A stretch of DNA of 64,000 nt from the NCBI RefSeq assembly GCF_013410105.1, contig NZ_JACCCJ010000001.1:1302001-1366000 (forward strand), read 5' to 3'. The stretch's first letter is position 1; each line of letters opens with the position of its first letter. Of the stretch, positions 13,038 through 21,967 are shown one piece after another. Below the pieces are notes generated by a model. It saw only the letters and a program-made list of their open reading frames with translations, had not been told where the DNA came from and did no database searches. This DNA is from Sphingopyxis sp. JAI108. GTDB taxonomy: Bacteria > Pseudomonadota > Alphaproteobacteria > Sphingomonadales > Sphingomonadaceae. Both the position numbers and the translations under genes were made by a program.

Positions 13038-13053
13038 GCGACATTTTGCGACA
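13038..13053 (+). promoter_or_regulatory. tandem GCGACA repeat, possible OmpR-type regulator site
   Basis: GCGACA occurs at 13038-13043 and again at 13048-13053, exactly 10 bp apart, within a twofold copy of TGCGACATTT. It is 104 bp upstream of the EF-hand start. OmpR-family regulators bind such direct repeats, and one is encoded just downstream. The same arrangement precedes the rcnB-like gene at 37 kb. Confidence 0.45.
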
Positions 13054-13156
13054 TTTTTTCGATGATCCGGCAACGGGCTGGGACAAATCGCGGCTAAAAC
13101 GCCTTCATCGGGACCCGCCTCTCCCCCCGCAAGGTCCCTCGAAGGAGTTCGCTCAC

Positions 13157-13741
13157 ATGACCATGAAAATCCCTCTTTTGACGCTGGGCGCGGCCTTGAT
13201 TGCCGTGCCCGTCCTCGCCGCCCCCGGTGGCGGCGATCGTAATGCGGTGCAGACCCGCGCCGAGGTGCAAACCACGGCCACCGAGATGTTCGCGAAGCTC
13301 GATGCCAACAAGGACGGCAAACTCGACGGCTCCGATCGCGCGGCCAAACGCGCCGAGATGCAGGAGAAGAAGTTCGCTCGCCTCGATGCTGACGGCGATG
13401 GCAGCATCAGCAAGGCCGAATGGGACCAGCATGGTGCCGACCGCGCCGCCAAGCGCGGTGAAAGGCGCACCGAGGCCGGCGAGGCCGGCAAGGGCAAGCG
13501 CCACGGCATACGCGGCCATCACGGCAAGCGGGGCGGCCATCATGGCATGATGATGGGCAAGGCCGATACCGATGGCGACAAGGCGATCAGCCAGGCCGAG
13601 TTCCAGACCGCGGTGCTCGCGCGCTTCGATGCGGCCGATGCGAACAAGGACGGTCAGGTGACGCCCGAGGAACGCAAGGCCCAGCGCGGCGCGTGGCGCG
13701 CCAAGCGCGGTGCGGCCCCGGCTGCTCCGGCGGGCGAATAA
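13157..13741 (+). CDS. EF-hand calcium-binding exported protein
   Basis: A 194-residue protein from the ATG at 13157, behind GAAGGAG. It has a signal peptide (MTMKIPLLTLGAALIAVPVLAA) and four EF-hand loops in two pairs: DANKDGKLDGSD and DADGDGSISKAE, then DTDGDKAISQAE and DANKDGQVTPEE. Between the pairs is a basic, His-rich linker (KGKRHGIRGHHGKRGGHHG) that might bind another metal. It is probably a periplasmic Ca2+ buffer or sensor. It stands 138 bp upstream of an OmpR-type response regulator and sensor kinase on the same strand, with a strong hairpin in between. Confidence 0.87.
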   Translation: MTMKIPLLTLGAALIAVPVLAAPGGGDRNAVQTRAEVQTTATEMFAKLDANKDGKLDGSDRAAKRAEMQEKKFARLDADGDGSISKAEWDQHGADRAAKRGERRTEAGEAGKGKRHGIRGHHGKRGGHHGMMMGKADTDGDKAISQAEFQTAVLARFDAADANKDGQVTPEERKAQRGAWRAKRGAAPAAPAGE

Positions 13742-13822
13742 GCCATTTGGCAGGGGCCTTTCAGGTAACGACAGGCCATCCCCCTCCCGGCATTGCCTTT
13801 GCCGCCGGTCCCTGCCAGCTAT

Positions 13823-13852
13823 CGCCCACCGGTCCCCGCGGACCGGTGGGCG
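13823..13852 (+). terminator. 13-bp perfect hairpin between EF-hand gene and response regulator
   Basis: CGCCCACCGGTCC pairs fully with GGACCGGTGGGCG around a 4-nt loop. A T run (TCTTTTT) begins nine bases later, not directly at the stem, so this could be a partial terminator or an RNA-stability element ahead of the two-component genes. Confidence 0.5.
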
Positions 13853-13879
13853 AACTAGCATCTTTTTGACGGAAACCCG

Positions 13880-14614
13880 ATGACCGATAGCGATACGCCG
13901 CGTATTCTGCTGATCGACGATGAACCGTCGATCCGGGAACCGCTCGCCGAATATCTGACCGCGCAGGGCTTTATGGTGGTCGATGCGGCAAGCGCCGCCG
14001 AGGCGCGCTCGGTGCTGCGCGCGCAGACGGTCGACCTTGTCGTCAGCGACATCATGATGCCCGGCGAGGACGGACTGTCGCTCACGCGCCACCTGCGCGA
14101 GACGAGCAGCATTCCCGTCATCCTGCTCACGGCGCGCGCCGAGGATACCGAACGCATTATCGGGCTGGAGATCGGTGCCGACGATTATGTCGTCAAACCC
14201 TTCAACCCGCGTGAACTGGTGGCGCGAATCCGCACCGTATTGCGGCGGACGCAGGCAGGCGGCCGCGCGATCGACGGAGGCGGGACGAGCTATGCCTTTG
14301 GCCCGTGGGTGCTGCGCGAGGTCGAGCGCGTGCTCGTCGACGAGGCGGGCGAGGAAATAGCGCTGTCGTCGGGCGAATATCATCTGCTGCATGCGCTGGT
14401 CCGCCATCCGCGGCAGGTGATGAGCCGCGACCGGCTTCTCGATCTCGTCCGCGGGCGCGAGGCCGATATCTTCGACCGCGCGATCGACAATCTGGTCAGC
14501 CGCTTGCGCAAGAAGATCGAAGTCGACGCCGCGCATCCGCAGATCGTCAAGACCGTGTGGGGCGGGGGCTATACGCTCGCCTGCGAAGTGAAACGGATGG
14601 GACCCGCCGCGTGA
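13880..14614 (+). CDS. OmpR-family response regulator
   Basis: A 244-residue response regulator. The receiver domain (about 9-120) shows the acidic pocket IDDE, the phospho-acceptor in DLVVSDIMMP, the switch Thr in LLTAR and the Lys in VVKPF. The C-terminal winged-helix domain (about 145-235) ends in VKTVWGGGYTLA, diagnostic of OmpR/PhoB-type DNA-binding domains. Its stop overlaps the GTG of the sensor kinase by 4 bp, so the pair is co-translated. The target genes are unknown; the tandem GCGACA repeats at 13.0 and 37.2 kb are candidates. Confidence 0.93.
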   Translation: MTDSDTPRILLIDDEPSIREPLAEYLTAQGFMVVDAASAAEARSVLRAQTVDLVVSDIMMPGEDGLSLTRHLRETSSIPVILLTARAEDTERIIGLEIGADDYVVKPFNPRELVARIRTVLRRTQAGGRAIDGGGTSYAFGPWVLREVERVLVDEAGEEIALSSGEYHLLHALVRHPRQVMSRDRLLDLVRGREADIFDRAIDNLVSRLRKKIEVDAAHPQIVKTVWGGGYTLACEVKRMGPAA

Positions 14615-15963
14615 AGCCGCGCCTGTGGCCCCGCAGCCTCGTCGGGCAGCTCGTTTTCGCCGTCGCGGTGATGCTTTTCGTCGCGCAGGCGATCAACTTC
14701 GCGCTGCTCGCGCGCGGGCAGAAGCAGCAGTTTCTTGCGCATGGCGGCGGGATGGCCGTCGCGCGCATCATCGACGCCGTCGAGCGCGACCGGCGCGGCG
14801 AGTACCGCGCACGCCGCGAAGACCGAAACCAGGACCGGCGCGGGCGCGAGCGCGGCCCGAAGCTCGTGATATCCGAAACGCCGATCCCGGTGCCCGCCGG
14901 CGCGACGCGGATGCCCGATCTTGCCGACTATGTCTCGGGCCTGCTGCACGATGCCGAGGTCCAGGTCGAAGCGGTCGATGCCTGGATACTGCCCGCGCGT
15001 TCGCGCTTGCAACGTCCCAATTTCCCGGGCCGGATCGTCATCGTCTCGGCAAAGGTCGATGGCCGCCATTTCGCGGTGCGCAGCCGGATTCAGGTCGGCG
15101 GCGACCGGTTGCAGGGCTTTCTCGTCTGGCAGACGCTCTCGCTCTACCTCCTCCTCCTCGTCCCGGTCATGCTGATCGCGTGGCGCGTCGCACGGCCCTT
15201 GCGCGACCTGACACGCGCCGCCCGCACCAATCCGGCGCTGCGCGACGCGCCGCCGCTCGAAGAGGAAGGGCCGTCGGACATGCGCGACCTCATCGCCGCC
15301 TTCAACGCCTATCGCGGCCGGATTTCGACGATGCTGTCCGACAAGGACCGGATGCTCGGCGCGGTGGGTCACGATCTGCGAACCCCGCTCGCCAGCCTGC
15401 GCGTGCGCGTCGAGCAGGTCGACGACGACGCGCTGCGCGACAAGATGATCGCGAGCATCGAGGAAATGACGGCGATGCTGACCGATATCCTGGCATTGGC
15501 GCGGTCGGGCGCAGGAACCGAGGCGCAGGAACGCATCCCGCTCCGCGAAATGGTGGGGGAACTCGCGGCCGATTATCAGGAACGCGGCAAGGATGTCGCG
15601 ATCGGCGACATTGCCGATGCCGACGTGCTGGCGCGGCCGATGCTGCTCAAGCGCGCATTGCGCAACCTTACCGACAATGCGGTGGCCTATGGGACGCGCG
15701 CGCGGCTGTCGGTGCGGGTCGAGGCCGGGCAGGCGCGGATCATTGTCTCGGACGACGGCCCCGGCCTGACCGAAGAGCAGATCAGGACGCTGATCGAACC
15801 CTTCGCGCGCGGCGAACAGTCGCGCAATCGTGCGACGGGCGGCGCCGGGCTGGGCCTGTCGATCGCGCGCGATATCGCCGAGGGTGAGGGCGGGGCGCTG
15901 ACGCTGGCCAACCGCGCAGGCGGCGGGCTCGATGCGGTGATCGCTTTGCCGCTGGCGCCTTAG
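14611..15963 (+). CDS. sensor histidine kinase partner of the OmpR-type regulator
   Basis: The GTG at 14611 overlaps the regulator stop codon (GTGA) and gives 450 residues. A first transmembrane helix (about 9-29) and a second (about 170-190) flank a periplasmic domain of some 140 residues that carries a strongly charged Arg/Asp/Glu stretch at about 55-80. A HAMP linker follows, then the HisKA box GAVGHDLRTPLASLR with the phospho-acceptor His, and the ATPase domain with NLTDNAVAYG, DDGPGL and GAGLGLSIARDIAE. It should phosphorylate the neighbouring regulator in response to an envelope signal that cannot be named from sequence. Confidence 0.92.
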   Translation: MKPRLWPRSLVGQLVFAVAVMLFVAQAINFALLARGQKQQFLAHGGGMAVARIIDAVERDRRGEYRARREDRNQDRRGRERGPKLVISETPIPVPAGATRMPDLADYVSGLLHDAEVQVEAVDAWILPARSRLQRPNFPGRIVIVSAKVDGRHFAVRSRIQVGGDRLQGFLVWQTLSLYLLLLVPVMLIAWRVARPLRDLTRAARTNPALRDAPPLEEEGPSDMRDLIAAFNAYRGRISTMLSDKDRMLGAVGHDLRTPLASLRVRVEQVDDDALRDKMIASIEEMTAMLTDILALARSGAGTEAQERIPLREMVGELAADYQERGKDVAIGDIADADVLARPMLLKRALRNLTDNAVAYGTRARLSVRVEAGQARIIVSDDGPGLTEEQIRTLIEPFARGEQSRNRATGGAGLGLSIARDIAEGEGGALTLANRAGGGLDAVIALPLAP

Positions 15964-16078
15964 GGAAGGCGGCGCCCGATCCTGTTGGCCACGGGACGGT
16001 CCTGACCCGGCGCGGCGCACCGCTTCAATATGCGTTCATCTTGGCTTTGCTACGCCGTCGATCCAAAGGAGAACGGCC

Positions 16079-16393
16079 ATGCTTATCCGTTTTGCCGCTT
16101 TCGGCGTTTCGGCGCTGTTATTGAGTGGCGTCCCTGCGGCAGCCGATCCCGGAGACTATCGGGAAGATTACCGCAAGAAGCATTGGGAGACGGTCGCCGA
16201 TTGCGACAAGAAGCTCGATGAAGCGAAGGCTCGGCGCGAGTTCCGTCAAAAGGCCTTCGAGTGCGACCGTGAATTGGCCAAGCTCGACGATGAGCGCCGC
16301 CGGGAAGCCGCGAAGGAACGGCGCGAAGCCGAGAAGAAATGGCGCGAGCGCCATCATGACGGCCCGAACGACGATTACGGCTGGGACGACTGA
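16079..16393 (+). CDS. small charged exported protein, unknown function
   Basis: A 104-residue protein with a signal peptide (MLIRFAAFGVSALLLSGVPAAA) followed by a highly charged, mostly helical mature part. Two cysteines (ADCDKKL and FECDREL) could form a disulfide. The C-terminal half is a long Arg/Glu/Lys-rich helix ending in the acidic tail DDYGWDD. A GGAG ribosome site precedes the ATG. It lies 115 bp after the sensor kinase on the same strand; whether it belongs to that system is unknown. Confidence 0.6.
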   Translation: MLIRFAAFGVSALLLSGVPAAADPGDYREDYRKKHWETVADCDKKLDEAKARREFRQKAFECDRELAKLDDERRREAAKERREAEKKWRERHHDGPNDDYGWDD

Positions 16394-16402
16394 CGCATAT
16401 CG

Positions 16403-17203
16403 TCACGCATAAATTGCGATCGCCTGACTGCCGCTGAGGATCGGCTCGCCGGCGCGGTTCCACAGCATCATGTCCTGCACCGACAGACCGTGGCGCGCAT
16501 AGCCGGTCTTCGCCGAGAGCAGCCACCATCCGTCATCGGTTTCGGGCGTCCCGGTGAGCATGTTCACCGTCCAGTTCATCGAACTGATCGGGCCGAACTG
16601 GCTGAACAGCGCCATAGCGGCGGGAGGCAGCGCGTCGCCCATCGCGAGCAGCGCGACTGCGGGATGGCAGGCGGGTTCCTCGACGAAGCGCACCCAGGTC
16701 AGATATTCGCCGACCTCGCTTTTCCACGCAAAGCGCGGACCCGTCGTGGGGCGCATATCGAAATGGCGCGTGAAGGACGGGCGCGCATGATGCTCGGGCA
16801 CCGGCGCCAGCGTCTCCGGATCGGGCGTATCAGGCATCGTCAGCCGGTTGTGATCGAGATGGCTTTTCCGCTCGCCCGAGAAAGCGAAGACCGCGGCGGT
16901 GCCGAAGCCCTGATCGCTCGACACGCCGGCGTCGATGAACAGCGAGGATTTCGACTGGCGCAGCACGCGCGTTTCGACCGTGCAGTCGCCTCCTACGGGG
17001 CCGACGAAACTGATCTGCGCATAGCGCAGCGGCGTCTCGGTCGGATGCAGCGCCATCGTGCCCGCGAGCGCGACCGCCGAGCTGATCCCGCCATAGGCGG
17101 TTCGCCCCTGCATCCATCCTTCGTCGATATGCGCCTTCGCCACGCCCTCTTCGGTGCGCAGCGTCGAGAGCAGCGCGTCGAGCGGGCTGGGGCAGGTCGT
17201 CAT
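16403..17203 (-). CDS. acyl-CoA thioesterase-like (double hotdog) protein
   Basis: A 266-residue protein with the two-hotdog layout of TesB-type or 4HBT_3 thioesterases: an N-terminal half with MQGRTAYGGISSAVAL and a C-terminal half with NWTVNMLTG and LSVQDMMLWNRAGEPI. Such enzymes hydrolyse acyl-CoA thioesters in the cytoplasm. It follows the saccharopine-dehydrogenase-like gene by 7 bp on the same strand, so the two probably form a small lipid-related operon. The acyl chain preference is unknown. Confidence 0.8.
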   Translation of the reverse strand: MTTCPSPLDALLSTLRTEEGVAKAHIDEGWMQGRTAYGGISSAVALAGTMALHPTETPLRYAQISFVGPVGGDCTVETRVLRQSKSSLFIDAGVSSDQGFGTAAVFAFSGERKSHLDHNRLTMPDTPDPETLAPVPEHHARPSFTRHFDMRPTTGPRFAWKSEVGEYLTWVRFVEEPACHPAVALLAMGDALPPAAMALFSQFGPISSMNWTVNMLTGTPETDDGWWLLSAKTGYARHGLSVQDMMLWNRAGEPILSGSQAIAIYA

Positions 17204-17210
17204 CTTGTCT

Positions 17211-18380
17211 TCAGTCCTCTAGTCGGAAGGTCAGCCCGGCGTTCGCCGTCAGCCGCTCGATCAACGCGTCGCCGAGCAGCGCGCCCGGTGTCCACACGCC
17301 GCCCGCGCCCTTGTTTTCGAGCAGCGCCATCCCCGTTTCGGCGAGCATTTTCGACGTCGAGCCATAGCCGGGGTCGCGGTCGCCCTGCACCGAAGCGCGC
17401 ACCGTGGTGCCGTCGGGATATTCGCCGATGAAAAGGATGTCGTAGAAGCCGTTTTCGCGCTCTTCCTTGCTCGGCCCCTCGCCGGGCTTGAGCTGCGAGT
17501 CGCCGAAGGGATTCGCCTTTGCCATCGCTTCGGCCATCGCCTTTCCGGCGTCGCCGATCGTCGTCATCACCATCTCGTCATAGACGAGATCCGCGCCCCA
17601 TTGATGGCCGAGCAGGAAATTGGTGCGGTGGACATTCTTCGTGTTGATCGGCGCCATGACGAAGGGCGCCGTCCAGGTGCCCGTCGCGCCGTCATATTCG
17701 GGGATGAGGCCGGTCGGTTGCGACGGTCCCTCGAAACCGGGGGTCAGCGCAAAGGAGGATTTGAGCAGCAGCGCGAGCGACGGTTTCTTGGCGATGGCCT
17801 TCAGCGTTTCGGTCAGGCTCGCGATCGTGCCGCCCGAGGCACCGCCCGCCATCTTGCGGACGCGCCCCTTGACGCGCGGCGCGGGCTTGCCGTGGCGCTT
17901 CACCGCTTCGGCCTGGAGGAACAGCACTCCGAGATCGAAAGGAATCGAGTCGAAGCCGCAGCTGAAGGTGATCCGCGCGCCAGAGGCATTGGCGGCGGCT
18001 TCATGCGTGTCGATCATCTCGCGCATCCAGCCCGGTTCGCCGCAAAGATCGGCATAGGCGGTGCCGGCGCGGACGCACGCGGCGACGAGTTCGCTGCCAT
18101 AGAGCTGGTAGGGGCCGACGGTGGTGAGCACGACCTTGGTGCTCGCGGCCATCTTGTCTAGGCTCGCGGGGTCGCTCGCGTCGGCGACGATCAACGGCGT
18201 CTCCTCGCTGGCGCCGATCAGGTCGCGCACCTCGGCGAGCTTGTCGAGACTGCGCCCTGCCATCGCCCATTTGGGCGCATCCTTGCGGCCCTTGTAATGC
18301 GCTCCAAGATATTCGGCGACGAGCCGGCCGGTAAAGCCGGTCGCACCGTAAACAATGATGTCGAGATCGCGGGACGCCAT
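17211..18380 (-). CDS. saccharopine dehydrogenase-like / trans-acting enoyl reductase family protein
   Basis: A 389-residue oxidoreductase. The N-terminus has a Rossmann nucleotide-binding motif (IIVYGATGFTGRLVAEYLG) and the pattern of the family that includes mycobacterial trans-acting enoyl reductase. Further family blocks are TTVGPYQLYGSELVAAC, YADLCGEPGW and FSCGFDSIPFDLG. The family reduces lipid or acyl intermediates rather than lysine-pathway saccharopine. The ATG is preceded by GGGAGGG, and a palindromic TTACGTAAACGTTAA-type site overlaps the leader. It is the first gene of the pair with the thioesterase. Confidence 0.85.
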   Translation of the reverse strand: MASRDLDIIVYGATGFTGRLVAEYLGAHYKGRKDAPKWAMAGRSLDKLAEVRDLIGASEETPLIVADASDPASLDKMAASTKVVLTTVGPYQLYGSELVAACVRAGTAYADLCGEPGWMREMIDTHEAAANASGARITFSCGFDSIPFDLGVLFLQAEAVKRHGKPAPRVKGRVRKMAGGASGGTIASLTETLKAIAKKPSLALLLKSSFALTPGFEGPSQPTGLIPEYDGATGTWTAPFVMAPINTKNVHRTNFLLGHQWGADLVYDEMVMTTIGDAGKAMAEAMAKANPFGDSQLKPGEGPSKEERENGFYDILFIGEYPDGTTVRASVQGDRDPGYGSTSKMLAETGMALLENKGAGGVWTPGALLGDALIERLTANAGLTFRLED

Positions 18381-18393
18381 GGCAAACCCTCCC

Positions 18394-18409
18394 TTTACGT
18401 AAACGTTAA
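18394..18409 (-). promoter_or_regulatory. palindrome upstream of the reductase-thioesterase pair
   Basis: TTTACGTAAACGTTAA lies 14-29 bases upstream of the start codon, directly before the ribosome site. It resembles ACGTAAACGT-type operators described for LiuR/FadR-like regulators of acyl-CoA catabolism in proteobacteria. The match is partial and the regulator is not in this window. Confidence 0.35.
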
Positions 18410-18452
18410 GTGGAGGCTAGCGCAGGCGCGGGTGCTTGCCAAGCGCGAAGCG

Positions 18453-18965
18453 TCAGCGCCGCCAGAAGGGGCGCTTTTCGACCACCACGGGCGCGCCGAC
18501 CGCTTCGGCGCGGCCTTCGGCGCGCGCGGCGCGCACCTCGGCCTCCGTCGCGTGAACTTGCGCCCGGTGCGCCGCAAGCTCGTCGCGGCGGCGCTGGCGC
18601 AGCGCGTCGTAACTCCAGCGCGTGTGCCCATAGCCGAAGAGGCAGAGGAGCCCGCCTGCGATCGCGAGATTCTTCATCGCCGCCATCGCCTGCACCGGAT
18701 CGGTGAATTCGCGGTGAAAAAAGAGGATGGTAAGGAGAACGAAGGCGGCGAGCAGGATCGACCAGAGGCGCGTCGCTACGCCAAGCGCGAGGCAGGCGCC
18801 GGCGATCAGTTCGAAGAGGCCGGTCGGGATGGCGAGACCGCCGGGAAGGCCCACCGCCGAAATCATCGCATTCGTATCGTTGACGTGGATCAGCTTGTTG
18901 ATCCCCGACACGATGAAAATCACGGCGATGAACAGGCGGCCGAAAAAGACGGCGATCATGGACAT
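18453..18965 (-). CDS. DoxX family membrane protein
   Basis: A 170-residue protein with four transmembrane helices in the first 135 residues. The opening FGRLFIAVIFIVSGINKLIH, followed by GLFELIAGACLALGVATR, is characteristic of the DoxX/DUF417-like family. The C-terminal 40 residues are a charged, Arg/Glu/Ala-rich cytoplasmic tail that ordinary short members lack. Family members have been tied to redox balance, but the activity here is unknown. It is a single gene with GGAGGATTA in front of the ATG. Confidence 0.82.
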   Translation of the reverse strand: MSMIAVFFGRLFIAVIFIVSGINKLIHVNDTNAMISAVGLPGGLAIPTGLFELIAGACLALGVATRLWSILLAAFVLLTILFFHREFTDPVQAMAAMKNLAIAGGLLCLFGYGHTRWSYDALRQRRRDELAAHRAQVHATEAEVRAARAEGRAEAVGAPVVVEKRPFWRR

Positions 18966-19035
18966 GGATAATCCTCCTCTGGCGGCCCCGTCCGCTTGTG
19001 GAGAGAGGACGCGCGGGGAGGCGATGGGTTCCCCG

Positions 19036-20757
19036 TCAGCGCGGGGTGAAGACCAGCTCGGCCACCTCGCAGTCGCTGCAATCGAGCGCGCGCAGCGTCG
19101 CGGCGCCGGGTCCGGCGGGCAGGTCGAGGTCGGCGAGCTTCACCGTCCGCCAGACGGTGCCCGCGGGAATGGCGATGCCGCGCTCGTCGATCCCGATGCG
19201 GCCGCCCTTGGCCGATCGCACGCGCGCGGACACGGTCCAGCGGCCGGTCGTCGCGACATCGGCGCTGTAGCGCATCCATTCGCCGGTGACGAAGTCGCCG
19301 ACATAGGGTGCGCCGCCCGCGTCGCGCGCGATATCGACGCCGTCGTTGCGATAGGCGGCGCCATTGTTCCACGGCGTCCGCTCGCCGCCGGTGGCGACGT
19401 GATAATTGGCGTCGACCGTGTCGTGATAGGCGACGCCCGGCGGCCCGAGGTCGTAATCGACGGCGGGAATGGTCAGCGTTTCATCGCCCAGCCTGCGCGT
19501 TTGGAATGCGCGATAGCTCGCATCGTGCGGCTGGCGGAACATCGCGTCGATGACATCGGGCTTGGGGATATTCTTCTCGAAGCGCGCGCTGTCGGCGAGC
19601 TGCATCATCGCGGCGAAGGCCTCGTCGGCCGGGGGTTTCTCTCCCTTGCCCGTCATCCATGCCACGATCTTCATCCAGCCGTCGCCGGCGACGATCTCGA
19701 GCGGCTGGTTGAAACCGATCTTCTTGAGCGGCCAGAAATTCCAGCCGATGCCGCCCTCTTCGACGAGCGCGATCGCGTCGCGATACCATGCGTTGCTGTT
19801 CTCGCCCGACTCGCCGAGCCAGATCGGGCGGTTATAGCTGCTGCGCAGCGCCTTGATTTCGGCGATGCTGCTTTCGTCATTGCGATTCCAGTATTTATGG
19901 AAACTGAGCACCATATTGGCGTCCCAAGCGGGCGGCAGACCCCCGTAATTATTGCCCCAGCAATTGCCCTCGATGATCACGATATGCTTGGTATCGACCT
20001 CGCGGATCGCTTTCGTGATGCGGTGCTGGAGGCTCCAGACCGCCTTGTTCTCGGTCTCGTCGCAGCCATTGCCCTTGCCGGGAGTCGCGAAGCTCCAGTT
20101 GGGCTCGTTGATCAGGTCATAGGCGCCGATCCACGGCTCGTCCTTGTAGCGCGCGGCGAGCTTGCGCCACAGCGCGACGGTCTTGCGCTGGTTCTCCTCG
20201 CTTTGCCACAGCGAGGGCTTGTCGGGGTCGCGGTCGGAAATGGCGAGGTCGTTGCCCTGGCCGCCCGGTGCGGCGTGGAGATCGAGGATCAGGTAGATGC
20301 TATTCGCCTTGCTCCATTCGAGCAGGCGGTCGATGCGCTCGAAACCTTCCTCGTTCCATGTATCCTCCCCCCGCTTCGGCTCCTTGTCGGCGGGCAGGGT
20401 GAGCCGGTCGAAATGGATCGGCAGGCGCACCGAGTTGAAACCCCATTTCGCCATCGCGTCGATGTCGGCGCGGGTCGTGTGATTGTCGAGCCAGGCGCGA
20501 TAGAATTGCGCGGTGCGCTCCTCGCCGACGAGTTCGACCAATTTCGCGCGAATCTTGTGCTGCTGCCCGACCTCGCCAAGCTTCAGCATATAGCCTTCCT
20601 GAAGCATCCAGCCGCCGAGCCCCATGCCGCGCAGGATCACCGGCTTGCCCGATCCGTCCACGATCGCTGTCCCTTCAACCTTCAGAAAGCCTTGGGCGTG
20701 TGCGGCGGCGGAAGGAAACAGCGCGGCGAGCGTGAGTGCGGCGGCACGGAATTTCAT
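19036..20757 (-). CDS. glycoside hydrolase family 5 protein with C-terminal carbohydrate-binding-like domain
   Basis: A 573-residue exported enzyme. Residues 1-21 are a signal peptide ending AAAHAQ. The GH5 TIM barrel follows: LRGMGLGGWMLQEGY, the acid/base Glu in DLINEPNW and the nucleophile Glu in IWLGESGEN. After about residue 430 comes a beta-rich domain with FVTGEWMRYSADV, similar to CBM6/35 modules, ending in a pair of cysteines (CSDC). It probably cleaves a beta-glucan or related plant polysaccharide outside the cytoplasm. It is a single gene; a REP-like hairpin lies just upstream. Confidence 0.87.
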   Translation of the reverse strand: MKFRAAALTLAALFPSAAAHAQGFLKVEGTAIVDGSGKPVILRGMGLGGWMLQEGYMLKLGEVGQQHKIRAKLVELVGEERTAQFYRAWLDNHTTRADIDAMAKWGFNSVRLPIHFDRLTLPADKEPKRGEDTWNEEGFERIDRLLEWSKANSIYLILDLHAAPGGQGNDLAISDRDPDKPSLWQSEENQRKTVALWRKLAARYKDEPWIGAYDLINEPNWSFATPGKGNGCDETENKAVWSLQHRITKAIREVDTKHIVIIEGNCWGNNYGGLPPAWDANMVLSFHKYWNRNDESSIAEIKALRSSYNRPIWLGESGENSNAWYRDAIALVEEGGIGWNFWPLKKIGFNQPLEIVAGDGWMKIVAWMTGKGEKPPADEAFAAMMQLADSARFEKNIPKPDVIDAMFRQPHDASYRAFQTRRLGDETLTIPAVDYDLGPPGVAYHDTVDANYHVATGGERTPWNNGAAYRNDGVDIARDAGGAPYVGDFVTGEWMRYSADVATTGRWTVSARVRSAKGGRIGIDERGIAIPAGTVWRTVKLADLDLPAGPGAATLRALDCSDCEVAELVFTPR

Positions 20758-20824
20758 GACCTCATCCCCATTTTCGATTTATGGGAACGTTATCAATTTT
20801 AGCGCGTGACGCAAACCGATCTTT

Positions 20825-20919
20825 GTCATTGCGAGCGTAGCGAAGCAATCTCCAGCAGTGTTCATTCACGACGATAGCTGGAGATTGCCGCGTCGCATTC
20901 GGCTCCTCGCAATGACGAG
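20825..20919. repeat. REP-like inverted repeat, locus A (arms only)
   Basis: The left arm begins GTCATTGCGAGCGTAGCGAA and ends in a TCTCCAGC block; the right arm runs from GCTGGAGATTGC to CTCCTCGCAATGACGAG. A 20-nt spacer separates them. It sits between the dcd 3' end and the GH5 start and belongs to the same family as the repeats at 34.5, 40.1 and 61.5 kb. Confidence 0.85.
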
Positions 20920-20924
20920 GTCAC

Positions 20925-21479
20925 TCAAAGCTTGGGCAGCGTGACGCCCTTTTGCCCCATATATTTGCCCGCACGGTCGGCGTAGCTCGTCTCGCACGGC
21001 TCGTTGCCCTGCAGGAAGAGGAACTGGCATGCGCCTTCATTGGCGTAAATCTTGGCGGGCAGGGGGGTGGTGTTCGAGAATTCGAGCGTCACATGGCCTT
21101 CCCAGCCGGGTTCGAGCGGGGTGACGTTCACGATGATGCCGCAGCGCGCATAGGTCGACTTGCCGAGGCAGATGACGAGCACGTCGCGCGGGATGCGGAA
21201 ATATTCGACCGTCCGCGCGAGCGCGAAGCTGTTCGGCGGGATGATGCAGACGTCGGTCTCGCGATCGACGAAATTCTTCGGGTCGAAATCCTTGGGATCG
21301 ACGATCGTCGAATCGACGTTGGTGAATATCTTGAATTCGGGCGCGACGCGCGCGTCATAGCCATAGGAGGAGAGGCCGTAGCTGATGCAGCCGTCGCGGC
21401 GTTGCGCCTCCACAAAGGGTTCGATCATGCCCTGCGTCTGGGCGGCTTTGCGAATCCAGCGGTCGGAAAGAATGGCCAT
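20925..21479 (-). CDS. dcd: dCTP deaminase
   Basis: The ATG at 21479 gives 184 residues, the normal length. The start [11 protein letters not shown] and the blocks [57 protein letters not shown] and [10 protein letters not shown] are those of Dcd; the catalytic Glu lies in VTLEF. It deaminates dCTP to dUTP on the route to dTMP. It is 38 bp downstream of cytidine deaminase on the same strand, so pyrimidine salvage genes are clustered here. Confidence 0.95.
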   Translation of the reverse strand: MAILSDRWIRKAAQTQGMIEPFVEAQRRDGCISYGLSSYGYDARVAPEFKIFTNVDSTIVDPKDFDPKNFVDRETDVCIIPPNSFALARTVEYFRIPRDVLVICLGKSTYARCGIIVNVTPLEPGWEGHVTLEFSNTTPLPAKIYANEGACQFLFLQGNEPCETSYADRAGKYMGQKGVTLPKL

Positions 21480-21517
21480 GGTGTCTCTTGTAAGCGCGGC
21501 GCGTTTTGCGCAAGCGG

Positions 21518-21967
21518 TCAGTCGATGAGGCCGAGATCCTTGGGCCCGAAGGCCGCGGGAAGCAGCTGGCTGAGCCGGTAGCTCTTGACCGCGCTGCCAT
21601 CGCCCGAGGCGCAATGGACGAGAATATCAACCTTCGACCGCTCGGCCGCTTCGTTGAGGATCTGGCGGCAGCGACCGCACGGATTGACCGGGTCGGCGCC
21701 CATCAATTCCTCGCCGTGGGGGCGCCCGCCGATGATCGCGACCTCGGCGAGCTCGCCGATCCAGCCCTCGTTGACGATCTTCGCCACCGCCACGGTCTCG
21801 GCACAGAGGGTGAGGCCGTAGCTCGCATTTTCGACATTGGCGCCGGTGACGATATCGCCATTTTTGAGCAGTAGCGCCGCACCGACGTGGAAGCCCGAAT
21901 AGGGGGCATAGGCGCGAATCGCGGCGTCGCGCGCCGCGTCGATCAGCGCATCACGGGTATCGGTCAT
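21518..21967 (-). CDS. cdd: cytidine deaminase
   Basis: A 149-residue homotetrameric-type cytidine deaminase from the ATG at 21967. The zinc site is complete: the His/Cys-Ala-Glu position is represented by LCAETVAV with catalytic Glu, and the two further cysteines are in [10 protein letters not shown]. Substrate-binding [14 protein letters not shown] is present at about residues 20-33. It converts cytidine and deoxycytidine to uridine forms. Its start overlaps the stop of the upstream GH25-like gene by 4 bp, which points to coupled expression. Confidence 0.94.
   Translation of the reverse strand: MTDTRDALIDAARDAAIRAYAPYSGFHVGAALLLKNGDIVTGANVENASYGLTLCAETVAVAKIVNEGWIGELAEVAIIGGRPHGEELMGADPVNPCGRCRQILNEAAERSKVDILVHCASGDGSAVKSYRLSQLLPAAFGPKDLGLID

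Noticed and set aside
18727..20802. A 691-codon plus-strand open frame opposite the GH5 gene
   Set aside because: No domain, no ribosome site, and it spans the intergenic region and two genes; it is a shadow of GH5 codon bias.
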